Origin: Pelecanus crispus
Lineage: Eukaryota; Chordata; Aves; Pelecaniformes; Pelecanidae
Length of the DNA stretch: 64,000 nt
Assembly: GCF_030463565.1 (NCBI RefSeq)
Contig: NC_134648.1
Span: forward strand, 13,743,806 to 13,807,805
Reading direction: 5' to 3'
The notes beneath the pieces are model-generated. The model was given only the letters and a program-made list of their open reading frames with translations. It did not search any database and was not told where the DNA came from. This document shows positions 33,121-58,809 of this stretch, in pieces. How positions within the stretch are numbered: the first letter of the stretch is position 1; every line of letters begins with the position of its first letter. The translations under genes and the position numbers were made by a program.

Positions 33121-36100
33121 ATTTGCTTGTACCCTGGATATGCTGGTTATTTGCTTTCAGTGCACTTCTCTGTTGAGAACAGGAGTTCATTGCACTCAGT
33201 GCTTTTGTGCTTCTGTTGGGAATTGCTATCAGACCGTATAGAGAGCGGCAGAGGAGACATGCTAACTGGGCAGGCTAAATGCGTGTGGCACTTGCATGTG
33301 GTAAAATGTGAGCATTTGAAATTCCAGCCTTTTGTTGCCATGCATCTCCCTCCCAAAGGAGGTGTGAGAACCTGCTTGTGCTGCTTCAGTTTTACCCTTT
33401 GGAAAGCTGAGTTTGCTTCTACCGTGTTTGGCTAGCTTGCTGGGCAATGCCAGCCAGTGCAGGGGAATACGCGGGCACTTTGTAAACTTTATGAAGCTAG
33501 GAAAAGAAAGTGCTCAGAGCAAAAGACAGGTAAGGCATGCATGCAATAGCTATGCAACCACAAACAGAAGAGCAGAAGCATGAGATCAGGGTCTTCCCCA
33601 AAGCTTCAGATGTGGATTTAGGGGCTTGCTGCGTCTGCCTGGGTAGGCTTTAGGCTGCTTCAGCAATAGTTGATCTCTCTCTTACCGATGAGAAATTATC
33701 CTTTCACCCACTCAAAGTCCCACAGCAAAAACCTTTGGCAGAGCAGCAATACTCCAAGCGCAGTAAAAGGGGCTCTCCTCAGTGCTGGGCTGCCTTTCTC
33801 CAAGCATGGGAAGAAACCAGACTCCAGCAATAAAGTAGAGAAAAAATAAGGAGGATAAGCGTACAGGCAAAAATAACTTCTCGTGCTTCCTGGAGCTGCT
33901 ACAGGTTTCTAGACTTATTCAGACTATTCCTGATGCTAGAGAACAGAGTCCTAGCACACACAAATGAAAAATCAATGGGCAAAATTTCATCCCTTCTGTG
34001 CAGAGCCGGACTAGGCCTGGTGCTGGTGGCCTTTCAGAGGTGTCTCCTGTGAGCAAGGTGCTCTATAACACAGGACAGCTGCTATAGGAGACAGGAGCTC
34101 GCCTCGGTCCAGAGTGATTATAGACTATGGGAAGTAACATCAGATCTCTGTATCTACGCAAGCACTTGCATGGCCACAGAGGTAAATGGTAAAAAGGCTG
34201 AGTGTTGCAGAGCAGCTCAGCAAGCCCTGGGTGCTTGCTCCTGCTTATCTCTGGCACAGGTGTGTGCCTATGCACCTTTGGCAACCTCTCCCCAACATGC
34301 GTTTGCAGGAAACCCAGGCATGGCCCCGCAAACGAGGGACCTGCTGCCTCTTGGCAGGTGGCTGGGGGCAGAGAAGAGGGCAATTCCTAAATGATCTGGG
34401 ATGAGAATGGCTTGGGATATAAAAAGGCAGCTGTGAGTGGATGTTATGAGAAGCCCCTGATGCGGCAGAGGGTTTTCTTGAATGATTTATGCTCCAGCTG
34501 GTAAATGCTGTCATGCTGCAAACAAACAAGCAAAACCCCCCCAAGCAGCCTAAGGGAAAGTGAGCCAGCTGCTCCTTGACCAAAGGGCTCCACAGCACTA
34601 TTGCTCTTGCTCATGTAATCAGCAAAGTGCTGTGGGACAAAATACCTTCGCCCCCTCCAATGTCTTGTCTTCATTTTGGTCATGCCTAAAGCGCAAGTGA
34701 AGCATGCAAAGAGGAAGATATTAACCAAAGTCTTAGCAGGTCCATCACAGTGCTGCAAAAGCTGGTGGAACGTGCAGGACCTTGATGCTTGGGCTTCTGC
34801 AATTAAGATGGCCCATGTGCTTAAGACATCAACGCTCCCTGAAAACTTTAGCGATCTGGAGAGCTGGTGGAGAGTGGCTGTCAGGCTCCCAATTCATGTC
34901 TATATTTCATTCTAAGTGATGCATCTGAGGCCACATGGGCAGGCAGGAGGAGCACCCCGGGACTGTGGAATGGGGCTCTCCCCATGACCCCAGCACCTTC
35001 CTCTCCGCATTGGCCCAAGCAGCTGTGGAGCCGACTGTCCAGTTTAACTCTTTCTGGGCTAGACGTTCTGCAGTAGCACTTGCTGCTGATCCAAGTGGAA
35101 AGTCAGAGGACATTGCCAGGAGTAGCCCTAGAGTAACAGTATTCACTCACATTTTGTATCCTGCTGAGATCCACCAACGTTTTTTCATCTCCCCTGCCAG
35201 CAGAGCAGCTGACTAGATGAGACCCACTGGGACATCTCTCCACAGCTATCTGCATGGTAATCTGTTATCTAATAGTTCTCCAGGGAGGTGCTTTTTATGG
35301 GCTTTTCTATTACTGTTTTGCTGATGATAATGTGATGCTCAACACGTTGTGAGAAAAACTGATTCTTATGTCTCAGAAGCAAATAACCAGATGACTTATT
35401 TTGATACAAACATATTTTTTTGGGGCTGTACATTGCTTGGTTTATTTTATGGAGCAAATATCAGTTGAGGTCTGTATTGCTTTATCACCTGCTTGCTTAA
35501 TAGATTGAGGTGAGGTATTGGGTTTCCATCAATTGAAAGTCTGCTCCTTTTTGTAAGCTGAGTTTTCTCTTTTTTCCCTTTTTCACAGGCTGCGCACTGC
35601 TGGGGCTAGCTCAGCCATGTGCTGGTTTTCTCCTCCTCTGTTAAGAACCACGTCACTGATGAAAGGCTACAGACTCAAGATGACACTGTAGGTATCAGTG
35701 ACATTTCACTAGAGATGGCATTGCTGAAAAGGCAATTGTTTTAATGATTTAGTTACTAGAGTGGCACTGCCACCACTTCCGCAGGATGAGACTTCATCAC
35801 TTTCAAAGTGGGTGTGAAGACAGTCAACAACCTAAAAATATCAGGAGTTCAGGAATAACAGGAAGCTACAGCAGTGGGAGAACTAGCTGGGGGGACACTG
35901 CAGGGACTTTCTCTCATCTTTTTTTGAATGCGGCAGGATTGATGCCTGGGGCTCGTGAGAGAGCAATCAGCACAGTGGCTGCCCCCACCATGAGATGCAG
36001 TTGGACTCTCCAGAAAAGCATCTTGGCTTGCACAAGGGGAAGAGGTGCAAAGCTACGTGCTCATTAAACATAAAACCGCCCAGTATCCTAGAAACAGGTG

Positions 36101-39100
36101 GTGTATCTGCAGAAGATGGGGAGCTCTTAATGCCGCTTCAGCCCTGCGTGTCTCGCTACTGCTGTCCACGTGTCCCCCCCAGGCAGTGGCAGGGCCAGCA
36201 CTGATTTATTGCTCACCTCCTTTCACCTCTCTTTCTCAAAGACCAGGAAAAACAACCTCCTCCCTGCAGTGGACATGCAGACACTGCTACTGCAGGTGAG
36301 GAAACTGCTACCACCCCAAGGTGCCTCGGGGGCTTCTGCACCGGCCCCATGCCCTGCACCGTGGCGTCCGGCAGTGCTGCACTGCTGTTTGTGCCCAGCT
36401 TGGCCGGGCTGGCCCGTGCTGCAGCTTCAGGGACCGTGCTGGGGTGCAGCCGTCTGCAGCTGCAGTGTCCCAGTACTCTTGCTGGGCACCAGCCCCATGG
36501 GTGACATGGGGGGGTGTGGAAACCCAGTGCCCTAGCTTGGTGGCAGAAGAAAGGCAGCAGTTGCTCCTCCCAAGGGATGAAGCACTAAGAGAAGGCTGCC
36601 AGGAAGACTGGGGTGAGAGACCAGGACCCAGCCAGCTAAAAACTCTCTCTGCTGCAAAGAAATGGTAGGCAGGGCTAAGTACCACTGTTACCTGCAACCC
36701 CATGGTGCACAGCTGGCCACTGTGTTTTCCAGGCATTGCCAGCTGGGGGGCATCTCAATGGTAATGCCAGCAAAGGCAGCGTTGAAAAATACTGCTTAAG
36801 CGAAAAAACAGTATTGAGACCTATGTTCTTAATGAGAAAACCAATATATTTTAAAGTGTTGCTATAAACCCAGTCCTCTATTCCTCCACAAACAGATCAG
36901 ACGGAGCAAGGCGAGTGATCAGGCACTTGATGGCTGCAAAACACACTGAGTCATGGAGAACAAGGGCAAACAGGCTCCATCTGAGAAACTCTGCAACACC
37001 AGATGGCACTGGCTATTAATTTTAAAAGAAAAATGTAACTGGGGGTGAATCATTGGTCTTCCAAAAAACAAATCCAAAACCCACTTCCAAATCCCTGGGT
37101 GGAAGACAAAGCCCAGCATGATTGCGTTGCAGCCCAGTGACCTGGTTTTATCCAGGCCAGTAGAGATCAGGATGCATGAAAAATGATCAAGACATTGCCA
37201 CTAGCCTTTTCGGGTGCTGGCAGAGAAGGAGAAAACCCATAACTGGGCAAAACGTGACTTGGAGCTGGCATAACAGGGAAACTGTGTCTCAACAGTGCAG
37301 ACATCTGAGAATGCAGTGATGTGGGTCTGCTGTGAGTGGTGCCCTGGGAAGGGCTGTTTGGCCTTCTGGCTTGGCAGGTTTAGAGAGGAAATCTGTGAGC
37401 TCTAAGCTCCTTCTACTCACAGAGAGCTCCTCTGCTGAAAGCATCGTGATGCTTCTTGGTTTAGGCTTCAATGATATTTGTCGGATTGACTTTTCAGGCT
37501 AACAGAAGGGGGAAATGGGCTCTTGTTCCTCCAGAAGGAGATGACAGTGTATTTTTAAAAACAAATTATGTAGAGGGCTAATTAACTTGGCATTTACAGC
37601 TTAGCATTCTCAGAGATAAATTTGCTCCAACTGAGACCGCGTTTTATTGCAAGGAAGCTTCTGCCTAGCATCTCTTTCCTCCTGCTGCTTTGTATGCTGT
37701 TATATTAAGGTCACAAGCCATCTTCCAATGTCCTGTTCAGTGCCTTCTAATTAAGTAATGAGTAAAGCGAAGATCCCAGGTACAGTTTAGCTGTGAGGGC
37801 TGAGACATCTCTCAGTGGGGCTCCTTATGGTCCTGGTCAATGTTTTAACAGCTACAAAGAGCCTAGTGGGACAGGCTCCTAGAGGAGCTTGCTAGAGAGC
37901 AATGATTTAAGCAGTGGAGATGCTGTTGTTTCTGTTCACCATAGAGAGGAGCTCTGAAAAGGTCATACTAATGAGGGGAAGGAGACTATGTAGGTGAGGA
38001 ATTTATCTCCGGTGTTAAGGCCTTGCCAAATAATTTGCTCTCCGAGCATGCTGTGGTTATGGTTAGCAGGCTGGGGGGACGGACAGCCCAGATGCGGGGG
38101 CAGGATTGGGCAGGCGAAAAACTTGTTGTCCTTGCTGCTGCAGGCCACCCAGACCGCTGCCATGGTGCACAGGACATGGAGCCATCAGCAACCTGTCCCA
38201 CCACAGGAGCTCCAAAATCCTGTTTGCTTGTGCTGTGCATGTACTTCAGGGCTACATGGCACAACGTGGCAGTGCTTGCTCCACTCAGTAGGGAGGCACA
38301 GCTGAAGAGAGAAAGCCTAAACTTGTTTTGACAAGGGGTGGTGACTTTATGTTGACATTATTTGGGTGTTATTTAACTCTCAGTAAAGCCCTCCCTCTCC
38401 TGCCAAGATCTTTTCCACCCCAGGGAGCATCCCCTGCCCTCAGGAGAGCATCCGACAGTGTGCTACTGGGAATTCATGCATTATCTAAATAGTTATCGTA
38501 AAGAAGGGAAAATGAGTTCACCTGTACCTATCCAGAGAGCAACTGAGCACAGTGGCAGGTGAAAAAAACCCTACTTGCAGAAAGCACTACTGTAATGAAT
38601 CACCGTAGGCTGTGCAAAGGGGGAGTTAATAGGGTGCTGTCATTCAAAAATTGTATTAGAAGATGCTGATGGCAATGAGTCCACATCAGTTGCTCTCCCC
38701 GCACTTCCGCTCTCTGCCATCCCAAATCTAGTTAAGGTGATCCAGATGCACCTCTTATTGCTTTAGGAGAAAAATATGGCTTATTTTTTCTTGAGGGTCA
38801 CAGGCAACTAATGCAATACAGGCCAGGCACAGAAAAGGTACAGCCCCATCCTCAGCGGTGTGAACCCCCACGGTCGCAGTGAGATCAGTGGGCTATCTCC
38901 CCAGGGCCCAGCTTTGGGAGAGAAAGCCACAGGACTCTGCTTGACAGGATGAAGGGATAAAATGCACCACCCAAAAGATGGGTTGTGGGAGGGCTGCAGG
39001 TCTGCATGACTATGTGCTCATGTGCAAATGGAAACTTTGAACTTCTTTCACTCTTTTAGATTTTCTTCTCTTAATTTTTAAGCCTGAATTGACACATCTG

Positions 39101-42100
39101 CAACTAACAAGGTCAGTTATTAATTTTCCCCACTATTCCAACAATACCAAACTATAAACATAAGTGGTGGGTAAACAAATGAACCCAAAAGACACACACA
39201 CAAAACCCAGACAAAACATGCAGTTGTTGTAAAGCCCAGAAGCTCTAATCAGGGCTCCAGTATATTAAACACAGTACAAAGAGAATGGACTCAGTGTTCA
39301 GCTTTTGAGGCTGGTGAGTTAAAATTAGGGCAACTTGGCTAGTGAAGAAGACAGGCAGGATGGCAAAAGGACAGACATGAGGTTTTAGTAGAAATAACTG
39401 TGTGCTAAAATAATCTCTAAGAGACTGGTGTTAATAGCCAAGTCTCCCCACAGCTCTCCTGCATGGAATATGCTGTCTACCCAAAAGCCCATCACAGTTG
39501 CATTTAGGAGGGTGTAGAAGCCTCCCAGGGAGCATTGCTCAGAGTGGACTGCCTCGAGGTAAGTCCCACTCTACAGGAAGAAAAGAAAGGCTATGTATTC
39601 AGTAGAATCACCTGCATGTATTTATTGACCTCCCCAGAGATCATGGTTGCTTGGCACCACTAAACCACAGGCTGGCCCAAATGGCTTTCAAAAAAAGCCA
39701 CCCCACCCCACTCTGTTTGAAAAAGGCTCCAAATTTTGATCTTTTTCTTGATGCATGAAAGCTCCTTTCTGCCCTTGAGCTGAGAGAAGTGGGTGCTCTC
39801 GTCAGGCAGAGGACAACCAGAAGCACGTCTTAGAAGCACATGATGTACTGGGCTCTCTGGAAACTGCTAATGATGTTTGATTAATTTTCATTATCAGTGT
39901 AAGCAATCTTTGGGCTCTCTCTGTATCTGTCTTATTTAGAGTTGTCTTTTCTTTTTTAGCTGAACAGCAGCTTCTACAGACAGCAATCTAATTGTTCCTC
40001 AGCACCTGCTTGAAGCCGTCCAAGTTAAGGATGGACATTGTGTAATTTGCAGTACACGTGATTTGGACTTAAAGGCTCAGATCAAATAAAATGGAATAGC
40101 AGATTAGCCAGTAATTTAATGAAGTGGAAGGTAATGTGCAGGCTGATGCTGGGGTCACAGAAATGCTTGGGCTGGACAACACTGAATAATGGACCAAATC
40201 AAAATATGCATGTTGTGGTCACCAAGCAGCAGGACAAACAGCCTTTCAGCAGATACCCTCAGCTCATAACATACAAACCGCTTTCTGTCTACCAGGGCAA
40301 TGAGCTTTTGCAGTGGATTTGATACTGAGTCTTTGTGGTATTATAAAACTCAGATGCAGCAGTCAGGGCACAATGAGTTCAATTGCTGCTGGTGGGGCAA
40401 ATGCCCAGGATGGGTTATGTGCTGTCGCCTACGGGTCTGTCAGCATCCTCTGATGCAGTGCAGGGAGCACCTTGTGCTGAGCCCTGTGAGGGTGAACGTG
40501 GCTCCTGAGTCAGGGTCATGCAAGCCTTTCAAGTCATGCACAGAGGCACGAGGCGAGGGATGCTCGGAGGACTGTGGTCAGAGGAATGGTGCATAGGGTC
40601 CAATTCGCTGATGCAGATGTGATGCCCTCTTACGGGCACTTGCCGCTCCAGGACGTCAGAGGTGGTAAGTCAGCCCATTGCTCACACCTCAGAAAACCTG
40701 TCCGTGGTATGGCCATGGCCATGCCAAGACAGAGCACTTGCCAGCCCCCAGGGTTGTTCACATGCCGGAAAGGGGATAACCTTGTCAGTGTTCAGCTGCA
40801 AGTTCCTCTCAGTCGGGCAGGCTTGGAGAAGCCCCTTTGTGGGCTCCAGCCCTTCAGTGAGTCCCAGTAAGGATCCCAGTCCTTTCTTGGTTATCAAGCC
40901 TAATTTTGATTCCCTCCTATCTGGATGACAACAATATTACTCATTGAGGCAAATACTGAGCAACTGGGAGTGGTACAACCAAAGCCACAGACTGAACTCT
41001 CAGTCTACATATAAAAAGCAAAAGACACTTAGAATCTGTACTGGAAAAAATATTTTAACATATTTTTAGCTTAAAAAAAAAGAATACCATCCTCCAACTC
41101 ACTATAGCACTGCACTGGACTGGCAAGCAGGAAAACTTAGCTCACTTTCCTCCACTGCCACTCAACTTTAATGCCCTGAACTCATCTTTATGCTCCACAT
41201 TTCTCATCTGTACATCCAAAAGCATCAGCTCCAAAGCCTTCTTTCTGCCTGGAGAGCTGCTGGCTTGACCAATCTGCATTTGGCCCTTGTGAAGGCCTCA
41301 CTCTTGGGGCACTCCCAGGAGGCATACAGCTTTTGGAGGACGGGCAGGACGATGCTCGCCCCCAACAAAAAGCAGATCTTCCTCTCCACAGTAATAAGTC
41401 TGAGCAACTCCTTGTCTTCTACTACATGAAATCAGGAGTTACTTGAAGTGCTGTTATAGTTTAATTCACTTCAGCATACATGGAGAATCAGGCACACTGT
41501 ACCCAGCACCAATAAAGACAAATATAGTCCCTGGAGCAAAACCAAAAGTCATTCCCAATTACATTACCAAGCAGCAGTGCACAGTGTAAAATGGCAAACC
41601 AAACTCAGCCATCCTCCCAGTGTTTGGGTGGTGGAGATCTTAATACTCTGCTCTGACAATCAAAACATTGTTATTTCAAATAGACCTTTTTTTCCTTGTA
41701 AAACACTTTTTGTTAATTGAAGGAAGAGGCATTGTCTGGGGTTGAAAGTTGCAGCCTGGGCATGGCTGTCAGATGTGATGAGGCAGTCAGGAGGAAGCTC
41801 ACAGGGAGCTGCTTTGCAGGGTGTTGTCATGGGAACAGAGCAAGTAGGGCATTCGCCATGCCACGTCTTCCACACAAACTCTGGCAATGTGGTGGCATAA
41901 AATCAATGCCATTCAGCAGCGCTAGAAGAGCCAGCTATTAGGTTGTCTCTAGTAGAAATTTAATCTGAATGAAACACAAAGGCCAGAACCTCCCTTTGTG
42001 TGAAAGTGGTGTCATTCCTTCTGATCTGAATGGAGCAAGACTCTGCACCAACCAAGTGAGCATCTGGGCACAGATGTCTGAGCGAAAGGAGTGACATTGA

Positions 42101-45100
42101 AAATATCTGGTGGAACCACAATTTCTTCTAAGAACCCTCTGAAATGAGGTCATTTTAGAAAGCAGTTACTGAGGGCCTTGTTTACTTAGATGACTTCACT
42201 TGATTTTCACTGTTTGTGCACGTTTTAACAGCCTATTAATTTGGCATCCATAATGATTAATGGCAGAAGACAAAGGGTTGAGCCCAGTGTGTACGTCACC
42301 ATGGTGTACAAGCTAAGAATACAAAATACTGCCATAGCGTCAATATTTGTGGTCACCTGAAGTATCTGACTTCATTTGCACAATGCTGTCTTTTAACGTA
42401 ACTTACGTCCTCTATGCAGGTCTACATATGTGGAATTATTAGAATTTTCTTTATGTTTATAAGCAATACCTTGTGCGATACTGTGGTTGCTAAGGATAAG
42501 CAATGGTTAAGAAAGGTTTCCTGGGTAAAGAAGAATACAGAGATTCCTTTTGCAGTTATAAAGGACGATGTATCTAAAAAAAAAAAAGAATATTGTTAAT
42601 GTTACACTGCAGAGACCAGTGAAAGTAGAATCAAATACAATAGGTAAGCCAAGATCCGAGAAAGGTTGAAAATGCTAACTGAAAAAAGGCTAAAAGAACA
42701 AAACTCAATTCATTGCCTCCAAGCTTTCATTTTATCTTGCCCAGGTCTGCTGACAAAGTAAAGAGCTCCTAATTAAAGCAGGCATCTGCAGTGTAACCAC
42801 ATTGCTGCTGCTGACCCAGGCCAGCAAGATGCTGAGTGTATGCTCCTCATTTCCTATCGACACTGAAGTGTGAATGAGGGGGCCCACATCCATCCAGGGC
42901 TTGCTTGATGTGTGCTTTGGAAAAGTGACCAAAATAGCAGGCAAGGGAAGAAAATGGAGCCAGCGCATGGAGGGGTTCCCAGTTGCCTTGTTGAGGTTAT
43001 TCATTAAAGCCCCTCTGCTTAGCAACAAGTTTGAGAAAAGTAATGATAAACTTTACTGCAAAAAGGCCTGTAGTTGTATCATAATCACAGTCTTGCATGG
43101 CCTTTAGCATATCTCTTACTGGCTACGGTGTTTCCATGCAGGTTGCAGCAAAGATTGGAATGAAATGGCTGGCACTGGGTAGTGCATGTTCTGGATGCAT
43201 AGCAACTTTACTTTTAGTGCTGATCCCTTTGAATACAAATCAGGGAGCATGGATTTATTAGAGTAATCCCAGTGGATTACTCTGTAAGGGGAAGAAACTG
43301 TGGGTCCTTTTCGGGCATAGTTGCCTAGAAACAAACATGCCTCTGGCAAAAGCTCTCCTATGGAGAAGAAGAGGGAGTGCAAGACAAAGCGTGTGGAGCA
43401 GTGCTGACCTTGTCTCTCCCATGGACAACGCACGCAGGGTGCCTGAGGTCCTGCCGGGTCAGGCCTGGCGGAGGCTGTTAATAAATTTGGATTAAATAAA
43501 CAAATGCAGAAGCTGTTCTTCGTGCTGCAAGGGATGAACTCAGAGTTGTGGACTTACAGATCATGGTTAACCAGCTGAAGCCCCCTTCTCATCTACAAGC
43601 TGCCGTTCCTTGTATTTGCAGCATGTCTCCTTTGCTGAAGGAAGGGACATGCACCAGGAATTGCATTGAGAAAGCATGACATGTGTCACTAATTGAAACC
43701 ATATGCAGAACACTGCGTGCTCCCCATGTATGCAATATGGGGAGCCAGCTGGTACTAACAAAATGCTCCAGTGTGCGAGAGTACCGACTGACCTTGCATT
43801 AACAGAGAGGGACCTTGAACTCTTACAGCCCGCAGAAAAGTCAAGAGTGGATTCACTGAGACAGAAAGATAAAATAGATGCAGAGCTCTTTCAGCACTTC
43901 CCTCCATTTGCTTCATATCATAAATATCAATACAAATATAGAAATACAGAGGTAAACAGTTTGTCTAGCTTGTCCTTTCCATATGCATATATTTCTGTTG
44001 TGAAAGGCTTTACGTAACTTCTAACAGCAGATTGCAAAATAATGCCTCGGTTATGGAAGGAAGCCACCAGCCATTACATTGCATTACTGTCATGTAATGG
44101 GTCTCTGAGATGAACTATATTTGGAAAGCTTGCTTTTATTGTAAACCTTGTACCCCATCCACCCCACCAGCATTGATTTCTCTTTGCGTTCTCCAGAGAT
44201 CAGACCACGAGGCCAGAATACCAGCTAGACCTGAACAGAGCCACTGGGGTTTTGGCCCAAAACAGGACTCGAGAGACAAAACTGCGCTGTTTATTTTAAG
44301 GGATGCAGTACCAGAACGTATTCAAACAGATGCTGATGACCGATCTGCTGAACGGTGAATTTCTCATCAGCTTAGAGCACTTGACATTGTAATTAATTGC
44401 TTCCCACACTTCTTTGCTAAGTAAAGGCTGCTGTAATAACAAGTGCTGCCATCATTTTAATTTTTAAGTGAACATAGGGAATGGACAAAAGACAATCTGT
44501 ATTTACTTTGTTTTTCTTTTTGTGCAAATGTCACATTGCTCTCATGTTGGCAATGGCTGCAGAAGTGCTGATTCAATTACTTATTTACATAATCCCTTCA
44601 GATTTTTCTTTTATATCATTGTTGATAATGAAAAGATTTTCTCAGCTGAAAAAAAAGAAGGGAAGCAGGCAAGTTCTGAATGTGAATAGGCTGAACTGAC
44701 ATAAAAAGATGGTAATTTGCATTAGTAAGAAATAATCATAATGCAGATGATTAAAATTATGGTAAATACTGTCAACGCTACCTGCCCTGAGGAACATCCA
44801 CCCTGTGACAGTGAATGCCTGTTCAGCTGCAGAGTGCAAAGCAACCCTACATAAATCATTTGACACAGCACAGTAGAGTCCAATGTTATTACCATTTAGT
44901 GCATAAAGTCATTTTACAAGGAAACGGTTTTAAAATACTCTTATTCGGATGTGAATCAGTGCAGCACAGTAAGGAGAAGCAGAGACATGGCTTAGTGCAC
45001 TGTTGGCTACAGGGATGATGTGACTTTGGGAAGGCTGCTGTGACAGGAAAGGAAAAGCAGAAGCCCGCTCTGCACGTACAGTGGCTGGAAATATAAAGCT

Positions 45101-47382
45101 CTTTATAAGCCATTTTTATAAGATGACTGCACAGAAAAGATATGCCCCTGGAACAGCTGCCCCCGCAACACCTAGGGCTGCACCGCCTGTGCTGTGTCCT
45201 TTGTTGCACAGTCTTGCCTTTTGCTCCTGAAAGCCATGTTCAGGCTGTGCCCCAATGGCCCAGGGGGGTTTGCTGCGCCCCACAGCTCACCCCCTCCGTG
45301 GGATGGGACCACGATTTTGCCCTCCCCAGAGCCTTTGAATGATCAAAGGGACTACCAGCAGCTCTCCGGGGGGGGCTAGTTGTGTGAGTCTTGATGATGG
45401 AGACAAATATGACAGAAGCTACAAAATTGTAAAAGCTCACTTCTAATTTAACACAGCGCACTAATAGCAAAGCACAAGGTTTAGCTTAGAGAGGCCAGTG
45501 TGTGGTTGCAAGTCTCAAAACAAATCTTGTCATTAAAGCACATGCTACATTATTGTAAAAATGCAAATTAGATGTGAGACCTCAGCTCCATTAACTGGAA
45601 GATCCAGTAAGAACTGAGCTGCACGCCACTAAAGCTCAGACTCCACAGATAAACCTTCCAGCTCTTTTGAAGATGAAACCCATCTTCAGCCCTTCTGGAA
45701 GATCAGATAGCTGAAGAGCAGCTGTAAATAGGGTTGTTACAGTCAGGGCAATCATTTAATCATTTTTTCCTTAAAAATCACCCTTCCTTTGCATTTTTAA
45801 ACTTTTTTCTTTGTTTGTTTTTTTTTTGTTTTACTGTGGTTTAACTGTATTGCTTCTGATACTAGTATGCTGACAAATAAATAAAAAAGAACCTAAAAAC
45901 CCCCTAAATGTTAAGATAAAAACTACCAGTACTTTTTCTTTTTAATAATTCATCCAGCAGTTTTGCATACTAAATCACTGCTTACTGTTTTCTAGGGGAA
46001 GAATGGACTCATCTTACAGAACAAGTAATCTTTACCTCCTGCAACACCATGAGCCTGTAGCTTACAAGCTCCCATTTCTTTTTTTGGTGTCCCTGGATTT
46101 GAGGAAGCTCCAAGACTGGGTTTGAAGGTGCCAAAGGCTGTTCCAGCCATCTAAAAAAAAGAGTGCATTTATTACCCGTGTATTAGAACTCTTCAACTGT
46201 GTTAGAAAATTAGTCTGTCAGACTATTAGAAATCTTTTCCTACACTGAGCTCTTCCAAATGCAGTGATGTCTCTGAAACTGCACATTATTTACTTCAGCT
46301 CAAAACTCAAGCCGTGTTTTTCTAAAGATTCAGCATGTTTTTCAACTCAGCAGTCGATTTGCCCATTGTAGACTATGAGCGTGGGTGGTGAGGAAGACAC
46401 AGAGCCACCTTCACGCTTCAAAACACTTTCATTGCAGATACAGTCATTAAACAGACAAATTGTTTGGCTAAGGCTGAAACCTGATGTGTGCTCATTATAC
46501 TCTGCTGGCAATTTTCCCTGAATTTTAACTAAAGGTGTTTTGTGTTTCCATAGTAACTCAAGCTCCTTTACTGAGGTGCCTGATGCACTGTTAGTATTAC
46601 ACAACTCACTGTATTAAAACGAAGTGTAATAGCACGGTTGAAAAGTATATTATACCTAAAGGATTATTTTAGTTCCTATGAAATTACAGCCACTCACTGG
46701 GGCTGGGGAAGGAGAGAGGGAACAGAGCAGTTTTTGACGATGGGCAGTGTCGCTACTTAGCAGTTCAGGACAGAAGATGGATATAAGAAAGGCACAAGGT
46801 ACAAAAAAGAGGAGAGGGAATAAATGGGCCGAGTCACGCAGCCTGTTGTTCTTCTGTGCAGTGTGCCAGAGAAGCTGAAATGAGTCCGAAGTGTTTCCCC
46901 GGCTGGGCTTGGGCACTTGCTCAGCACCAGCTCCCACGCAAGGGACAGGCTGGGTCCAGCCCTGGCAGGATCAGCTGGGCTTGGGGGTTCCTACCCAAGT
47001 AGGGAAAACTTGGAAACCGCTTGATCTGCCGGGTCTCAAGGGATGACGGCAGGAAATGCTGCTTCTCACCAACACTGGTTGCCCTCTAAAAGGTGGTGAA
47101 CACTGCTCTTGGGTGGCAATAATTAACAACAGTACAAATGAGGAACATTGCTGGATTTTAGTGACCTTTTCTCAGAGAAACATGTCTGTCTATCTATAAA
47201 ATGTATTAAGATTTATGTCAATTGCCCTTGCATGTTCAGGCATGGAAAAACTGGATTATCTGCAACTTGAATGTCCCGCTTCGAGTGCTGCTTATTATCA
47301 GTGAGTGAGCGCTATGGAAATGGTTACTGCATTTGTTGGCCTATGCCAAACGGCTCCTTCGCCTGCTCTTGTACGTTCCCCG
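33121..47382. other. NRIP3-TMEM9B intergenic region (14 kb), no supported gene
   Basis: Open frames on both strands are short or unrecognised. Splice-acceptor-like tracts occur (for example near 35590 and 39960) without convincing partner exons. AT-rich stretches with homeodomain-type TAATTA or ATTAAT cores (about 37570-37610, 39870-39910, 42230-42270) could be conserved enhancers, but conservation cannot be judged from one sequence. No CR1 copy, tRNA or rRNA was recognised. There is a G8 run near 45366. Confidence 0.5.
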
Positions 47383-47448
47383 TTATGTTATTGTGAGGGG
47401 ATCCTTACGTTATTGTCAGGGGATCGTTACGTTATTGTGAGGGGATCG
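47383..47448. repeat. Three 22-bp tandem repeats at the edge of the TMEM9B CpG island
   Basis: Units at 47383-47404, 47405-47426 and 47427-47448 share the core TTACGTTATTGT (TTATGTTATTGT in the first) followed by A/C-GGGGATC-C/G. They differ at only a few positions. The TTACGTTAT core resembles bZIP-type (C/EBP, PAR-bZIP or ATF) half-sites. They end about 380 bases upstream of the TMEM9B start codon. Confidence 0.95.
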
Positions 47449-47731
47449 CCCGGCTCGGGATGCCCCCACGCTGCCGACACCCGCGGGAAGGAGCCGTTCG
47501 AGCTGCGGGGACAGGCGGGTAGCCGTCACACCGGGCCGGCGGCCGCTGGGCGCTCACACCCCTGCGGGCAGCAGGCCCCGCACCCCGTACAGCCGCGCTC
47601 CGGCCGAAATCCCGGTCCGGCCGCAGCGCAGGCCCGCCGGAGGCCGCCCTGCACGGACATTGCCCTCTCACCCCGGAACCATCCGGCGGCGCCGCCGTTC
47701 CCGCGGGGCCGCCATCGCGGCCGGACGCCAC

Positions 47732-47741
47732 CTCACGTGAG
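47732..47741. promoter_or_regulatory. Palindromic E-box, CLEAR-like (CTCACGTGAG)
   Basis: CACGTG is flanked symmetrically by CT and AG. The CLEAR element bound by TFEB/MiT factors is GTCACGTGAC, so this differs only at the outermost pair. TMEM9B is a lysosomal protein, which makes a TFEB or USF site plausible. Binding is inferred. Confidence 0.5.
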
Positions 47742-47828
47742 GCCGGCGGAAGGCGGAAGTGATGGCGGCGGGCGCTGGGGGGCCGGCGGCGGCGGCGGCG
47801 CGGCGGTGATAAGCGGTCGGGGCCCGAC

Positions 47829-58809
<10,981 letters not shown>

